Part shown: in pieces, positions 32,893-41,337 of the stretch
Layout: each line of letters starts with the position of its first letter
Position numbering within the stretch: position 1 is the first letter of the stretch
Source of the DNA: Lachnospiraceae bacterium
GTDB taxonomy: Bacteria; Bacillota; Clostridia; Lachnospirales; Lachnospiraceae
DNA length: 64,000 nt
Direction of reading: 5' to 3'
NCBI GenBank assembly: GCA_902363555.1
Contig: CABJAM010000016.1
Location: 1-64,000, forward strand
Notes under the pieces: model-generated
What the model saw: the letters and a program-made list of their open reading frames with translations, nothing else
The model's database searches: none
What the model was told of the DNA's origin: nothing
Program-made: the position numbers and the translations under genes

Positions 32893-35505
32893 CTATCCTT
32901 CGGTTGGTGTGTTCGGTGGTGTTCCTCCGGTTCCCGGGTCTGTTCCTGTACCCGGTGGCGTACCGCCTGGAGTGCCTTCCGGTGTTGAACCCGTTCCTTC
33001 GCCGGTGCTCTCAGACTCAGGTTCTGTCGTCGGCTGGCATGTACAGTAGAAGGGTGGTACTCCCGTTCTATCGTCGTCACTGTAACGCAGGGAATGCGTG
33101 CTCGGTGAATTTTCACCGGCAATACCGCCGCAGACATCACATACACTGATATAACGACATTCGGTACAGCGCTCTGAAGGAATAGTTGCACTGTCATAGT
33201 ATTCTGTTTTTGATACACAGCTTGAACCTGCCAATTTACCGCTGTAAGTACACAGACTGGCTTTGGATATACCTTCCGGCATCGTAAAGTCTTTCCTTTC
33301 AAGTCCTTTGACATTGTCAATCTCGGTCATTATTTTGCCCCATAGACGTTCGTGGGTGTAAAGCTTCCAACCGGACCGGGATGAGGGTTTTATATTATTA
33401 TCATATCCAAACCAGATACCAGCCGTATAGTAGGGGGAATAACCGACAAACCAAGTATCCTTATAATCATCGGTAGTACCCGTTTTTCCTGCAATGGTCA
33501 TGTTTGGAACATTTACCTGGCCGTAGGCTGTACCGCCGCTTTTTGTGACAACATCAATCATGGCATCGGTCAGCAGCCATGCCGTCGTTGGTTTGACGGA
33601 CTGACTTTGTCTGTCTGTGGGATTCGTGTTATCCAAAAGTACATTATCGTCGGCATCCAGAACCTTTGTATAAAAGACTGGTGTAGTGTATGTCCCGCTG
33701 TTGGCCAGGGAAGCAAACGCCGCTGTCAGCTCCAGATTGGTTACACCATTGGTGATACCTCCGATCGCCAGGGCGTCTACCGCATCTGTCTGCATATCCA
33801 TTGTTGTAAAATGGAAGTTTTCTGTCAGATATTTTAACGCAAGATCCGTATGAACATCCTCCTGTAACGTTCTTACTGCCACAGTGTTTTTTGATTTGAG
33901 GATGGCTTCACGGAAGGTTACATTTGTATTACTTTCGTATTTATCAACGTTTTTAATGGTGTGCCCATTGTAAGTTTCCACGTTTTTATCAAGCTTGCTT
34001 GTTGCCAGTGTATCGCCGACGAAGTCAAGCGCCGGTGCATAAGTGGAGACGATTTTAAATACAGAACCGGGCTGGCGAGTGGCCATGGTCGCACGGTTAA
34101 AGCCCATATTGACTGTTTTGTCACCACGTCCGCCAATGAGCGCCGAAACATAGCCAGTGGCCTGGTCGATCACTACAAAAGAAGATTGAATCTGCGGAGC
34201 CAGCGAGATCGATTCAAGAATCTTGGTATCCTCTGTTACGCCCAGATATTCCTTGAAGGCAGCAATAGCGTCGTAAGCTTCCTGCTCCGTTGAATAAAGA
34301 GGATATTCCCTTCCTTCATATTCAATGAGCTTATATTCATTAAAATCCCTTGTCGTATCATCATCCGGGTCGTCGTAGATGGATAAGGCATAAGTCAACA
34401 GGTACTCGGTCATAGGGAAGTTACTGTCATCTTCATAAAATCTATCCAGGACACCCTGGATCACCGTATCTTGAGCCAGATAAATCTTAATGGCACCACT
34501 ATAAAGCTTATCATAGGCTTCTTGCTTGGAATAGCCCAGCTTTGTCTGCAGGTCTTCCTGAACCTGCTTCATGGCTGCTTCTTCATAATAAGAATAAACT
34601 TCTTCCTGATCTTTCTTATATGCAGTCGCATTAATTTGTACACGATCATAAATATCTGTGTCCGCCAGAGCCGTATCTCTCGTAGCTTCATCGATCAACC
34701 CCTGCTCATACATATAATTGATCGTTGTTTCGCGACGCTCATTGTTATTCTTAGGATTTTTTTCCGGATTGTTATTCGTCGGGCTCTGAGCAATACTTGC
34801 CAGCGATGCCGCTTCGGATACCGTCAATTCATCCGCACTTTTATTAAAATAGTAGTTGGATGCGGCTTCCACGCCGTAACAGCCCTGTCCAAGGTTGATG
34901 GTGTTTAAGTAAGCTTCAAGGATTTCATCCTTGCTCAACTGCTTTTCCAGCTCCAACGCCAGATACTGCTCCTGGAACTTTCTCTGGAATTTAAGAAGCA
35001 TACTTGGCTCCTCACCGCCGGAGAAGACGCTGAGCTTTAGAAGCTGCTGGGTTATGGTACTGGCGCCTTCAGAGAAATTACCGCCGCTTTTCAGACCTAC
35101 GAAGAACGCACGGACAATACCTCTGGGGTCGATGCCGTTATGGGTGCGGAAACGGGAATCCTCCAATGCGATGAATGCGTTTTGCACATTTTCGCCAATT
35201 TCATCGATGGACACATAGATACGGTTGGAACCCGTTCCTACGATCTCATGCTGAAGCTGGCCGTCCGCGCCGTAAATATAAGATTTAAAGCCCTTGGGGG
35301 CAATATCGCTGATGTTGATCTCGGGTGCGCTGTCGATAATACCTTTGACCCCTCCCACAGCAGCGCTGATGCCGATGACGGCAACCAGTATGAAACATAT
35401 AACAAATACACGGAATATAGTAAAGCCGACTTTTTTTTCTGCTTTAGGTGCACTGGAACGGAGATTTTGTTTTTTCTTCGATATGCCGTTTTTGCTGTAA
35501 TCCAT
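32893..35505 (-). CDS. Class A penicillin-binding protein (transglycosylase/transpeptidase, PBP1A type)
   Basis: An 870-residue cell-wall synthase. A cytoplasmic tail and one membrane anchor (VGFTIFRVFVICFILVAVIG) lead to the GT51 glycosyltransferase domain with FIALEDSRFRTHNGID and GASTITQQLLKL. The transpeptidase domain has the nucleophile in QPGSVFKI (SxxK), the SxN motif in LKSKNTVAV and the KTG motif in IAGKTGTTDDY. After that come a Cys-rich segment (LCTYSGKLAGSSC, then RCTECRYISVCDVC) and a Thr/Gly/Pro/Glu-rich tail, both outside the membrane. It polymerises glycan chains and cross-links peptides. The start at 35505 follows AAAGGAGGAAAG; the longer upstream frame has no such site. The six clustered Cys may form disulfides or bind metal, which is unusual. 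Confidence 0.93.
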   Translation of the reverse strand: MDYSKNGISKKKQNLRSSAPKAEKKVGFTIFRVFVICFILVAVIGISAAVGGVKGIIDSAPEINISDIAPKGFKSYIYGADGQLQHEIVGTGSNRIYVSIDEIGENVQNAFIALEDSRFRTHNGIDPRGIVRAFFVGLKSGGNFSEGASTITQQLLKLSVFSGGEEPSMLLKFQRKFQEQYLALELEKQLSKDEILEAYLNTINLGQGCYGVEAASNYYFNKSADELTVSEAASLASIAQSPTNNNPEKNPKNNNERRETTINYMYEQGLIDEATRDTALADTDIYDRVQINATAYKKDQEEVYSYYEEAAMKQVQEDLQTKLGYSKQEAYDKLYSGAIKIYLAQDTVIQGVLDRFYEDDSNFPMTEYLLTYALSIYDDPDDDTTRDFNEYKLIEYEGREYPLYSTEQEAYDAIAAFKEYLGVTEDTKILESISLAPQIQSSFVVIDQATGYVSALIGGRGDKTVNMGFNRATMATRQPGSVFKIVSTYAPALDFVGDTLATSKLDKNVETYNGHTIKNVDKYESNTNVTFREAILKSKNTVAVRTLQEDVHTDLALKYLTENFHFTTMDMQTDAVDALAIGGITNGVTNLELTAAFASLANSGTYTTPVFYTKVLDADDNVLLDNTNPTDRQSQSVKPTTAWLLTDAMIDVVTKSGGTAYGQVNVPNMTIAGKTGTTDDYKDTWFVGYSPYYTAGIWFGYDNNIKPSSRSGWKLYTHERLWGKIMTEIDNVKGLERKDFTMPEGISKASLCTYSGKLAGSSCVSKTEYYDSATIPSERCTECRYISVCDVCGGIAGENSPSTHSLRYSDDDRTGVPPFYCTCQPTTEPESESTGEGTGSTPEGTPGGTPPGTGTDPGTGGTPPNTPTEG

Positions 35506-35889
35506 TATCTTTCCTCCTTTACCAAACATATATAACCTGCCAGCTATTTTTACGAAAAATACTGGCGTCATTGCACATGTCAGGCGACCGTCTGTTCTCT
35601 CTGAACGGCTACCATTTTAGCAATTCCTATTTATTATAACAAATTACGCCTGTGAAATAAAGGGCTAAATTTTTATTGACAGCAATCTTCACAAAATTGT
35701 CATAAATCCTGAAAAATTGAGAGCGGAGCCGGGGAAGTTTATGGTTATTGTTTACTGGCCTGCCAGTGATCGGTAACGGCTTATTGGCCGGCGGCGCTGT
35801 TCTTTTTGAATAGATGTTTCCCAATTTGAAGAATTATGATACAATTACTTCAAAAATACAAGGACTTAATAATAAAGGATTGAATAAAT
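35506..35889. other. Divergent intergenic region, PBP / YigZ
   Basis: No gene. On the minus strand an extended -10 (TGTTATAAT, complement of 35633-35641) is a likely promoter element for the penicillin-binding protein gene. On the plus strand TTGACA at 35676-35681 has no convincing -10. A GGCC-rich weak inverted repeat lies around 35758-35800. Nothing else is recognised. Confidence 0.5.
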
Positions 35890-36543
35890 ATGGAGAATGA
35901 ATTTAAAATTGTATATGAAGGTGGAAGTGGAGAAATTATTGAGAAGAAGTCCAGATTTATTGCTACGGTCCAGCCGGTGGGGAGCGAGTCGGAGGCCATC
36001 GCCTGGATCGAGGGGCTGAAGAAAAAATACTGGGATGCATCGCATAATTGCTACGCTTTTGTTGTGGGAGACCGCAATGAGACGGCCCGATGCAGCGACG
36101 ATGGGGAGCCGGCGCAGACGGCCGGGCGGCCCATGCTGGACGTGCTGCTGGGGGAAGGGATCCATAATGCGGCAGTGGTAGTGACCCGATATTTTGGAGG
36201 AACACTGCTGGGCACCGGAGGGCTGGTGCGGGCTTATTCTAAAGCGGTGCAGGAGGGGCTTGCCAACTGTACGGTGGTGACGAAGGAGATGTGCGATAAA
36301 ATCCGGATCGTTTCAGATTATAATGCTCTTGGAAAGATCCAGTATATTGCAGGAACGATGGATATTAAAAATCTGGACGCTCAGTATACCGATTCGGTGA
36401 CTACGGTTTGGCTGACAAAGCTTGCACAGACCGATGGATTTATTAAGAAGGTGACGGAAGCCACCAGCGGTCAGTGCGCTGTGGAAAAGCTGGGCTCGTG
36501 CGCTGCGGCGTTTACGGACAGGGATGTTCTATTGCTGGATTAA
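35890..36543 (+). CDS. YigZ/IMPACT family protein
   Basis: A 217-residue protein of the UPF0029/IMPACT family. The N-terminal IMPACT domain shows EKKSRFIATVQPV, HNCYAFVVGDRN, CSDDGEPAQTAGRPMLDVL and the strongly conserved VVVTRYFGGTLLGTGGLVRA. The C-terminal ~70 residues form the small ferredoxin-like UPF0029 domain. Members are linked to translation control and possibly nucleic-acid binding; no reaction is established. It is a single gene with the ATG after an AATAAAT leader and a weak ribosome-binding site. Confidence 0.92.
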   Translation: MENEFKIVYEGGSGEIIEKKSRFIATVQPVGSESEAIAWIEGLKKKYWDASHNCYAFVVGDRNETARCSDDGEPAQTAGRPMLDVLLGEGIHNAAVVVTRYFGGTLLGTGGLVRAYSKAVQEGLANCTVVTKEMCDKIRIVSDYNALGKIQYIAGTMDIKNLDAQYTDSVTTVWLTKLAQTDGFIKKVTEATSGQCAVEKLGSCAAAFTDRDVLLLD

Positions 36544-36616
36544 AATGGGCTTTGGATGAATAAATATTGGAATACATTGGCATAATACTACCGAAATATA
36601 AATTGGAGGTATGTAT

Positions 36617-37228
36617 ATGTCTATTGATTTTAAAAATAGTGAAACAAAAGAAAATCTCATGCGGGCATTTGCCGGTGAAAGCCAGGCGCGTAACCGCTAT
36701 ACGATGGCGGCGGCTCAGGCGTGCAAGGAAGGTCTTCATGTCATTGATGCGGTATTCACCTTTACGGCCAATCAGGAGAAAGAGCATGCGGAAATTTTTT
36801 ATAACTTCCTGGAAGAGCTGGCCGGTGAAACTATTCATATCGACGGCGGTTACCCGGTGGATATTGATAAAAAGGTGGCCGGCCTTCTGAGAAAAGCCGC
36901 TCACAATGAATTTGAAGAACATGACGATGTTTATAAAAATTTTGGCGATAAAGCCCGCGAGGAAGGCTTTACAAAGGTTGCAGCAGCCTTCCATAATATT
37001 GCGGAAATTGAAAAGTTCCACGGCGACCGTTTTGAATACTACGCCAAGCTTCTGGAAGAGAAAAAGCTGTTTGTTGCCGACGTGGAAACTGGCTGGATGT
37101 GCTTAAACTGTGGTTATATTTATACCGGCAAGCAGGCTCCGGCGGTCTGCCCGGTCTGCCAGCACGATCAGGGCTATTTTATACGGCTCTGTCTGGCCCC
37201 GTATTTCCATGAGAAATGTGACTGCTGA
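36617..37228 (+). CDS. rbr: Rubrerythrin
   Basis: A 203-residue cytosolic peroxide-reducing protein. The four-helix diiron domain carries its ligands in FAGESQARNRY, NQEKEHAEIFYNF, NEFEEHDDVY and IAEIEKFHGDRFE. The C-terminal rubredoxin-type centre has CLNCGYIY and CPVCQHDQGYF (two CxxC pairs). It protects anaerobes by reducing hydrogen peroxide to water. ATG 36617 is preferred because GGAGG lies 7 bases upstream, too close to ATG 36611. The last 16 residues (after QGYF) are not typical, and this part overlaps the convergent LysR gene by 50 bases. The tail therefore probably arose by read-through into what was the LysR 3' region. Confidence 0.93.
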   Translation: MSIDFKNSETKENLMRAFAGESQARNRYTMAAAQACKEGLHVIDAVFTFTANQEKEHAEIFYNFLEELAGETIHIDGGYPVDIDKKVAGLLRKAAHNEFEEHDDVYKNFGDKAREEGFTKVAAAFHNIAEIEKFHGDRFEYYAKLLEEKKLFVADVETGWMCLNCGYIYTGKQAPAVCPVCQHDQGYFIRLCLAPYFHEKCDC

Positions 37229-38138
37229 CCATACCGTAACTTTGATTTTCAGGGAAATAAGGCTTTTCGTAGGCCTTCATAATATCCTTTAACTGACGCA
37301 TGGGCTCCGTGACGAATTTATCTTTGTGATATACAAGATAAAACGAGCGGTTCCATGCGTTTTCTTTATTTAAAAATATACGGATGCTTTGATCTTTGAT
37401 CTCATCCTCCAAAAGACGGACGGAGATCACCGTGAGGCAGTGGTTGTAGAGCACCGCCCGTTTGATGGCCTCCGGGCATCCGGCTTCACAGGCGATGTGA
37501 AAGGGTATTTTCAGATGGTTCATATAATCGTAAAACAGCTTCCGGGTACCGCTGCCAAATTCACGGATGACAAAGTCCTGATCTCTCAGATTCTCCACGG
37601 TGATGCAGGACCTTGCGGCCAGAGGATGGTCCGGCGCCGCAGCCAAAACTAAAAAATCTCCGGCGATCGGTTCGCAGATCAGGTCCGGGCTTTCAATGGT
37701 TCCCTCCACGATGCCTACGTCCAGCTCGGCCTTTAACAGCTTTTCTTCAATGACCTTTGTATTTCCCACATAGGTGTAGGTAGACAGCGCTTCAAAACGC
37801 TGTTTTAAAGCGTTGATGATCCCCGAAAGCAGGCAGGTGCCGATGGTGATCGTGGCTCCGATGCGCAGATTTGTTTTTGTGCCGACACTGTCCATGGCCT
37901 CCTCCAAAAGCCGGTACTGCTCAAGCGTCCTCTGGGCATAAGCAAGCAACGTCTGGCCCTCCTGGGTAATAAAAAGCTTTTTGGAAAGGCGCTCAAAAAG
38001 CAGGACATGATAATATTCCTCCAGCTCACGGATGGCCTGGCTGACAGTGGGCTGGGAAATAAAACAATTGGCGGCGGCCGTACTCATCTTTCCGGTCCTA
38101 GCTACTTCTATAAAAATACGTAAATGCCGCAGTGTCAT
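37179..38138 (-). CDS. LysR-family transcriptional regulator
   Basis: A 319-residue regulator. The N-terminal winged helix (1-60) reads TLRHLRIFIEVARTGKMSTA, ISQPTVSQAIRELEEYYHV and LFERLSKKLFITQEG. The rest is the periplasmic-binding-like effector domain, containing VGIVEGTIESPDLICEPI and DFVIREFGSGTRKLF, resembling CysB/CysL-type sensors. It is divergent from the CoA-disulfide reductase and sulfite-reductase-like genes, with a perfect LysR box between them, so it likely activates them and represses itself. ATG 38138 follows AAGGAGGAATCGCC. The 3' end overlaps rubrerythrin. Confidence 0.9.
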   Translation of the reverse strand: MTLRHLRIFIEVARTGKMSTAAANCFISQPTVSQAIRELEEYYHVLLFERLSKKLFITQEGQTLLAYAQRTLEQYRLLEEAMDSVGTKTNLRIGATITIGTCLLSGIINALKQRFEALSTYTYVGNTKVIEEKLLKAELDVGIVEGTIESPDLICEPIAGDFLVLAAAPDHPLAARSCITVENLRDQDFVIREFGSGTRKLFYDYMNHLKIPFHIACEAGCPEAIKRAVLYNHCLTVISVRLLEDEIKDQSIRIFLNKENAWNRSFYLVYHKDKFVTEPMRQLKDIMKAYEKPYFPENQSYGMVSSHISHGNTGPDRAV

Positions 38139-38157
38139 TGGCGATTCCTCCTTGATC

Positions 38158-38172
38158 ATAGGTTTTACCTAT
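38158..38172. promoter_or_regulatory. LysR-type binding box
   Basis: ATAGGTTTTACCTAT is a perfect inverted repeat with the T-N11-A layout of LysR sites. It lies 20 bases upstream of the LysR start codon and 226 bases before the CoA-disulfide reductase. A TATACT box for the divergent operon is at 38218-38223. The rest of this 259-base gap (38139-38397) is AT-rich with nothing else assigned. Confidence 0.7.
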
Positions 38173-38397
38173 CAATATGATTATAAAATATCACTTTTAT
38201 AATGATAAAGCAAGTGCTATACTACAAGATAGATAGAAGCAATGCAGATTTATTGTGATAGTTCAGTCATTTACTGCACAGACTGTACGAAAATGTTAAC
38301 TTTGCGGGCATATGGCCAATCGCGAAGCGATTTTATATGGTTTGGCAGCGATCGCATTGCTAAAAATTTAACAATATATGAATTGGAGGGAATACTA

Positions 38398-40026
38398 ATG
38401 AAGGTTTTAATTATCGGCGGCGTTGCCGCAGGAACTAAAGCAGCAGCTAAGATCAAACGTGAGGACCCTTCGGCCCAGGTAACTCTTATAACAAAAAGCA
38501 GCGAGGTATCCTATGCCGGCTGCGGTCTCCCGTATTATGTCGGTGATGTGATCCACGACAAGGCTGCCCTGATCGTCAATACGCCGGAAAGCTTCGGAGC
38601 TCTTACCGGTGTGGAGGTTATCACTGAGATGGAGGCGACATCCATCGACCGCAGCTCAAAGACCGTGAAAGCGCACAATCTCAAGGATGGAACTGACACG
38701 GTTTATTCTTATGATAAGCTGGTCATTGCCACAGGAGCACGGCCGGTGAAGCCGCCGGTGGAAGGTGTGGACCTGGAGGGTGTATATGTTATGCGTACTC
38801 CGGAGGATGCTATTGCCGTGAGAGCGGCTGTGGATTCCGGTACAGTGAAACGGGCGGTTGTGGCCGGGGCCGGTTTTATCGGTCTGGAGGTGGCTGAAAA
38901 TCTGGCGGCCCGCGGCGTTATGGTTTCCGTGATCGATATGGCGCCCCAGATCCTGCCGGGCTTTGATCCGGAAATGGCCGCTTATGTGGAAAATGTTCTG
39001 GCGGACAATGACATTATGACCTTTACCAATACCCGGCTGGAGGGAATCCTCGGCGAGGGCCATGTGTCCAAGGTGAAGACCGGACGCAGAGCTATGAAGG
39101 CGGATATGGTGATCCTGGCTTTGGGTATCCGGCCCAACACGGAATTTCTTGATGGATCGGGGCTGGAGCTGTGGCCTAACCGGACGATCCGTGTCAATGA
39201 ATATCTGCAGACCAGTGATGAGGATATTTACGCTCTGGGAGACTGCGCCAGTGTCAGCAACCGGATGACCGGAGCTGCGGCATGGTCACCCATGGGCTCC
39301 TCTGCCAATATTGAAGGACGTATTGCCGCCGAAAATATTTGCGGCAAGAAAAAGGCTTATCCCGGCGTTCTCGGCACCGGTGTGGCTAAGCTGCCGGAGC
39401 TGAATGTAGGCCGTACCGGCATGAGTGAGGCGGACGCTGTGGCGGCTGGTCTGGATGTGACGACCGTTGTCTGCGTGGCAGATGATAAGCCGGGCTATTA
39501 TCCAGGCTTTGGACATTTTATTATCAAGCTGGTGGCAGATTTAGCAACGGACCGTTTCCTCGGACTTCAGGTGCTTGGTAAAGGCAATGTGGACAAAATC
39601 GTGGATATTGCCGCCATGGCATTGTCCATGAATGCGAAGGTGTCCGATATGGAAAATCTGGATTTTGCCTATGCGCCGCCATTTTCAACAGCCATTCATC
39701 CGCTGTCCACAGCAGTCAATGTGCTCAGAAATAAAATGACCGGAGCGATGGTTGCTATGACGCCGGTACAGTACGGGGCCGGTGAGGCCGACGGCTATAC
39801 CGTGGTCGATGTGGGTAAGACGCCGACCATCGACGGCGCCATCTATGTGGAGATGAATGATGTTAAACCGGGCTTTGATGCGCTGCCAAAGGATAAGCCG
39901 CTGCTTATTGTCTGCACACGGGGCCGCCGGGCATATATGACCCAGGTGAAGCTGCGCGCTCTTGGCTATACGGACACAAAGGTGCTTGAAGGCGGTCTGA
40001 CCTTCAATACCGTGGAACTGGCATAA
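38398..40026 (+). CDS. CoA-disulfide reductase-like flavoprotein fused to a rhodanese domain
   Basis: A 542-residue enzyme of the CoADR-RHD class. The FAD fold begins KVLIIGGVAAGTKAAAKIKR; the single redox Cys is in SYAGCGLPYYVGD (about residue 43); the NAD(P)H fold is VVAGAGFIGLEVAENLA; the FAD-closing motif is IYALGDCAS. The C-terminal rhodanese domain (about 460-542) keeps its active Cys in IVCTRGRRAYMT. Related enzymes reduce CoA disulfide, CoA persulfide or polysulfide with NAD(P)H. ATG 38398 after TTGGAGGG is used; the longer frame has no ribosome-binding site. With the sulfite-reductase-like gene behind it, the role is probably in sulfane sulfur or thiol-redox metabolism. Confidence 0.91.
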   Translation: MKVLIIGGVAAGTKAAAKIKREDPSAQVTLITKSSEVSYAGCGLPYYVGDVIHDKAALIVNTPESFGALTGVEVITEMEATSIDRSSKTVKAHNLKDGTDTVYSYDKLVIATGARPVKPPVEGVDLEGVYVMRTPEDAIAVRAAVDSGTVKRAVVAGAGFIGLEVAENLAARGVMVSVIDMAPQILPGFDPEMAAYVENVLADNDIMTFTNTRLEGILGEGHVSKVKTGRRAMKADMVILALGIRPNTEFLDGSGLELWPNRTIRVNEYLQTSDEDIYALGDCASVSNRMTGAAAWSPMGSSANIEGRIAAENICGKKKAYPGVLGTGVAKLPELNVGRTGMSEADAVAAGLDVTTVVCVADDKPGYYPGFGHFIIKLVADLATDRFLGLQVLGKGNVDKIVDIAAMALSMNAKVSDMENLDFAYAPPFSTAIHPLSTAVNVLRNKMTGAMVAMTPVQYGAGEADGYTVVDVGKTPTIDGAIYVEMNDVKPGFDALPKDKPLLIVCTRGRRAYMTQVKLRALGYTDTKVLEGGLTFNTVELA

Positions 40027-40073
40027 TAGGAATTACAAAAAATCTACTAACGAATTTCAGGAGGAACTTTTTT

Positions 40074-41027
40074 ATGGCAACACTGACAATCAGTGCGGAA
40101 GACGAAAAGCGCGTAAAGGCGCTGGGATTTTTAAGCAACAAAGGAACCGATAATTTCTCAGGGCGGATCATTACCGTCAACGGAAAAATCTCTGCCGAGC
40201 AGATGGTATGTATCGGAGAAGCCGCAAGGCTTTATGGCAATGGAACAGTGACATTTACCACCCGTCTTACGGTGGAGGTTCAGGGAATCCCCTACGAAAA
40301 GATCGAGGACTTCCGGACATTTATTGAAAAGGAAGGACTTGTGACCGGAGGTACCGGTTCCAAGGTGCGCCCGGTTGTATCCTGTAAGGGCACGACCTGC
40401 CAGTACGGACTTATTGATACGTTTGCATTATCAGAGGAAATACATAAGCGTTTTTACGAAGGCTACGCCAATGTACGTCTGCCCCACAAGTTTAAAATTG
40501 CTGTCGGTGGCTGCCCCAATAACTGTGTAAAACCGGATCTGAACGATATCGGTATCATTGGCCAGCGCATCCCCAATTTCGATGAGGATTGCTGCAATGG
40601 CTGTAAAAAATGTACGGTGGAGCAGGTCTGTCCAATGAATGCGGCCAAGGTCGTGGACGGCATGCTGGAAATCGACGAGGAGCTTTGCAATAACTGTGGA
40701 CGCTGTGTTGGACAGTGCCGTTTCGATGCCATTGAGGACGGACAGACAGGATATAAGATTTATATCGGCGGCCGCTGGGGCAAGAAGGTGGCTCAGGGCC
40801 AGGCGCTCAGAACCGTGTTTACAGATGAAGAAACAGCCCTTAAGGTGATTGAGAAGGCCATCCTTTTCTATCGCGAGCAGGGTAAGACCGGCGAGCGTTT
40901 TTCACAGACTATTGACCGCATCGGCTTTGATCGTGTGGAAGAACTGCTGATCTCCGATGAGATCCTTTCCCGTAAGCAGGAAATTTTGGATGCCAGCCTT
41001 CATCTGGTGGGCGGAGCAACCTGCTAA
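40074..41027 (+). CDS. Siroheme/4Fe-4S sulfite-reductase-like protein with ferredoxin domain (AsrC-like)
   Basis: A 317-residue protein. A nitrite/sulfite reductase ferredoxin-like half-domain (about 40-95) is followed by the siroheme-coupled cluster motif, Cys in SCKGTTCQYG and in GGCPNNCVKP (about 110-155). A two-[4Fe-4S] ferredoxin segment lies at about 175-225 (CCNGCKKCTVEQVCPM and CNNCGRCVGQCRFDA). It resembles subunit C of anaerobic sulfite reductase but has no AsrA/AsrB genes beside it. The flavoprotein just upstream could supply electrons. The reaction may be sulfite or nitrite reduction; sequence alone does not decide. AGGAGG sits upstream of the ATG. Confidence 0.87.
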   Translation: MATLTISAEDEKRVKALGFLSNKGTDNFSGRIITVNGKISAEQMVCIGEAARLYGNGTVTFTTRLTVEVQGIPYEKIEDFRTFIEKEGLVTGGTGSKVRPVVSCKGTTCQYGLIDTFALSEEIHKRFYEGYANVRLPHKFKIAVGGCPNNCVKPDLNDIGIIGQRIPNFDEDCCNGCKKCTVEQVCPMNAAKVVDGMLEIDEELCNNCGRCVGQCRFDAIEDGQTGYKIYIGGRWGKKVAQGQALRTVFTDEETALKVIEKAILFYREQGKTGERFSQTIDRIGFDRVEELLISDEILSRKQEILDASLHLVGGATC

Positions 41028-41088
41028 GACAGGATTACTCTGGATTGGGCACGAGCTTAACTTAAACAATCATTTACAGGTAATTTTC

Positions 41089-41202
41089 AAAGGTAATAAT
41101 TTCGGTTAAAGTCCAGGCGGGCGAAGCTTAAGCAAGCTGGCCTGGACGTGGGTTTTCGGCTTTGAAAGCACAAAGCCCCCGGCCGTAATTATTGCCTTTT
41201 TT
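41089..41202 (+). terminator. Structured three-way-junction RNA ending in a terminator
   Basis: An outer 17-bp stem (AAAGGTAATAATTTCGG at 41089-41105 with 41183-41199) ends in six T. It encloses two hairpins: GTCCAGG/CCTGGAC at 41111-41147 and GGCTTTG/CAAAGCC at 41158-41177. This is more elaborate than a plain terminator. The flanking bases of this 310-base gap (41028-41337) hold only the ribosome-binding site of the next gene. Confidence 0.65.
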
Positions 41203-41337
41203 GCGGAATATTTTTCAATCGGTTGAAAAATAAACGCAATTAAGTTATGATTAATACAAGTAAGCTTTACGACATAGCGTTAGGACGTAATTGTAGAAAA
41301 AATCAGGAACGCTCTGAGGCAAAAGGAGGTGCTACCG

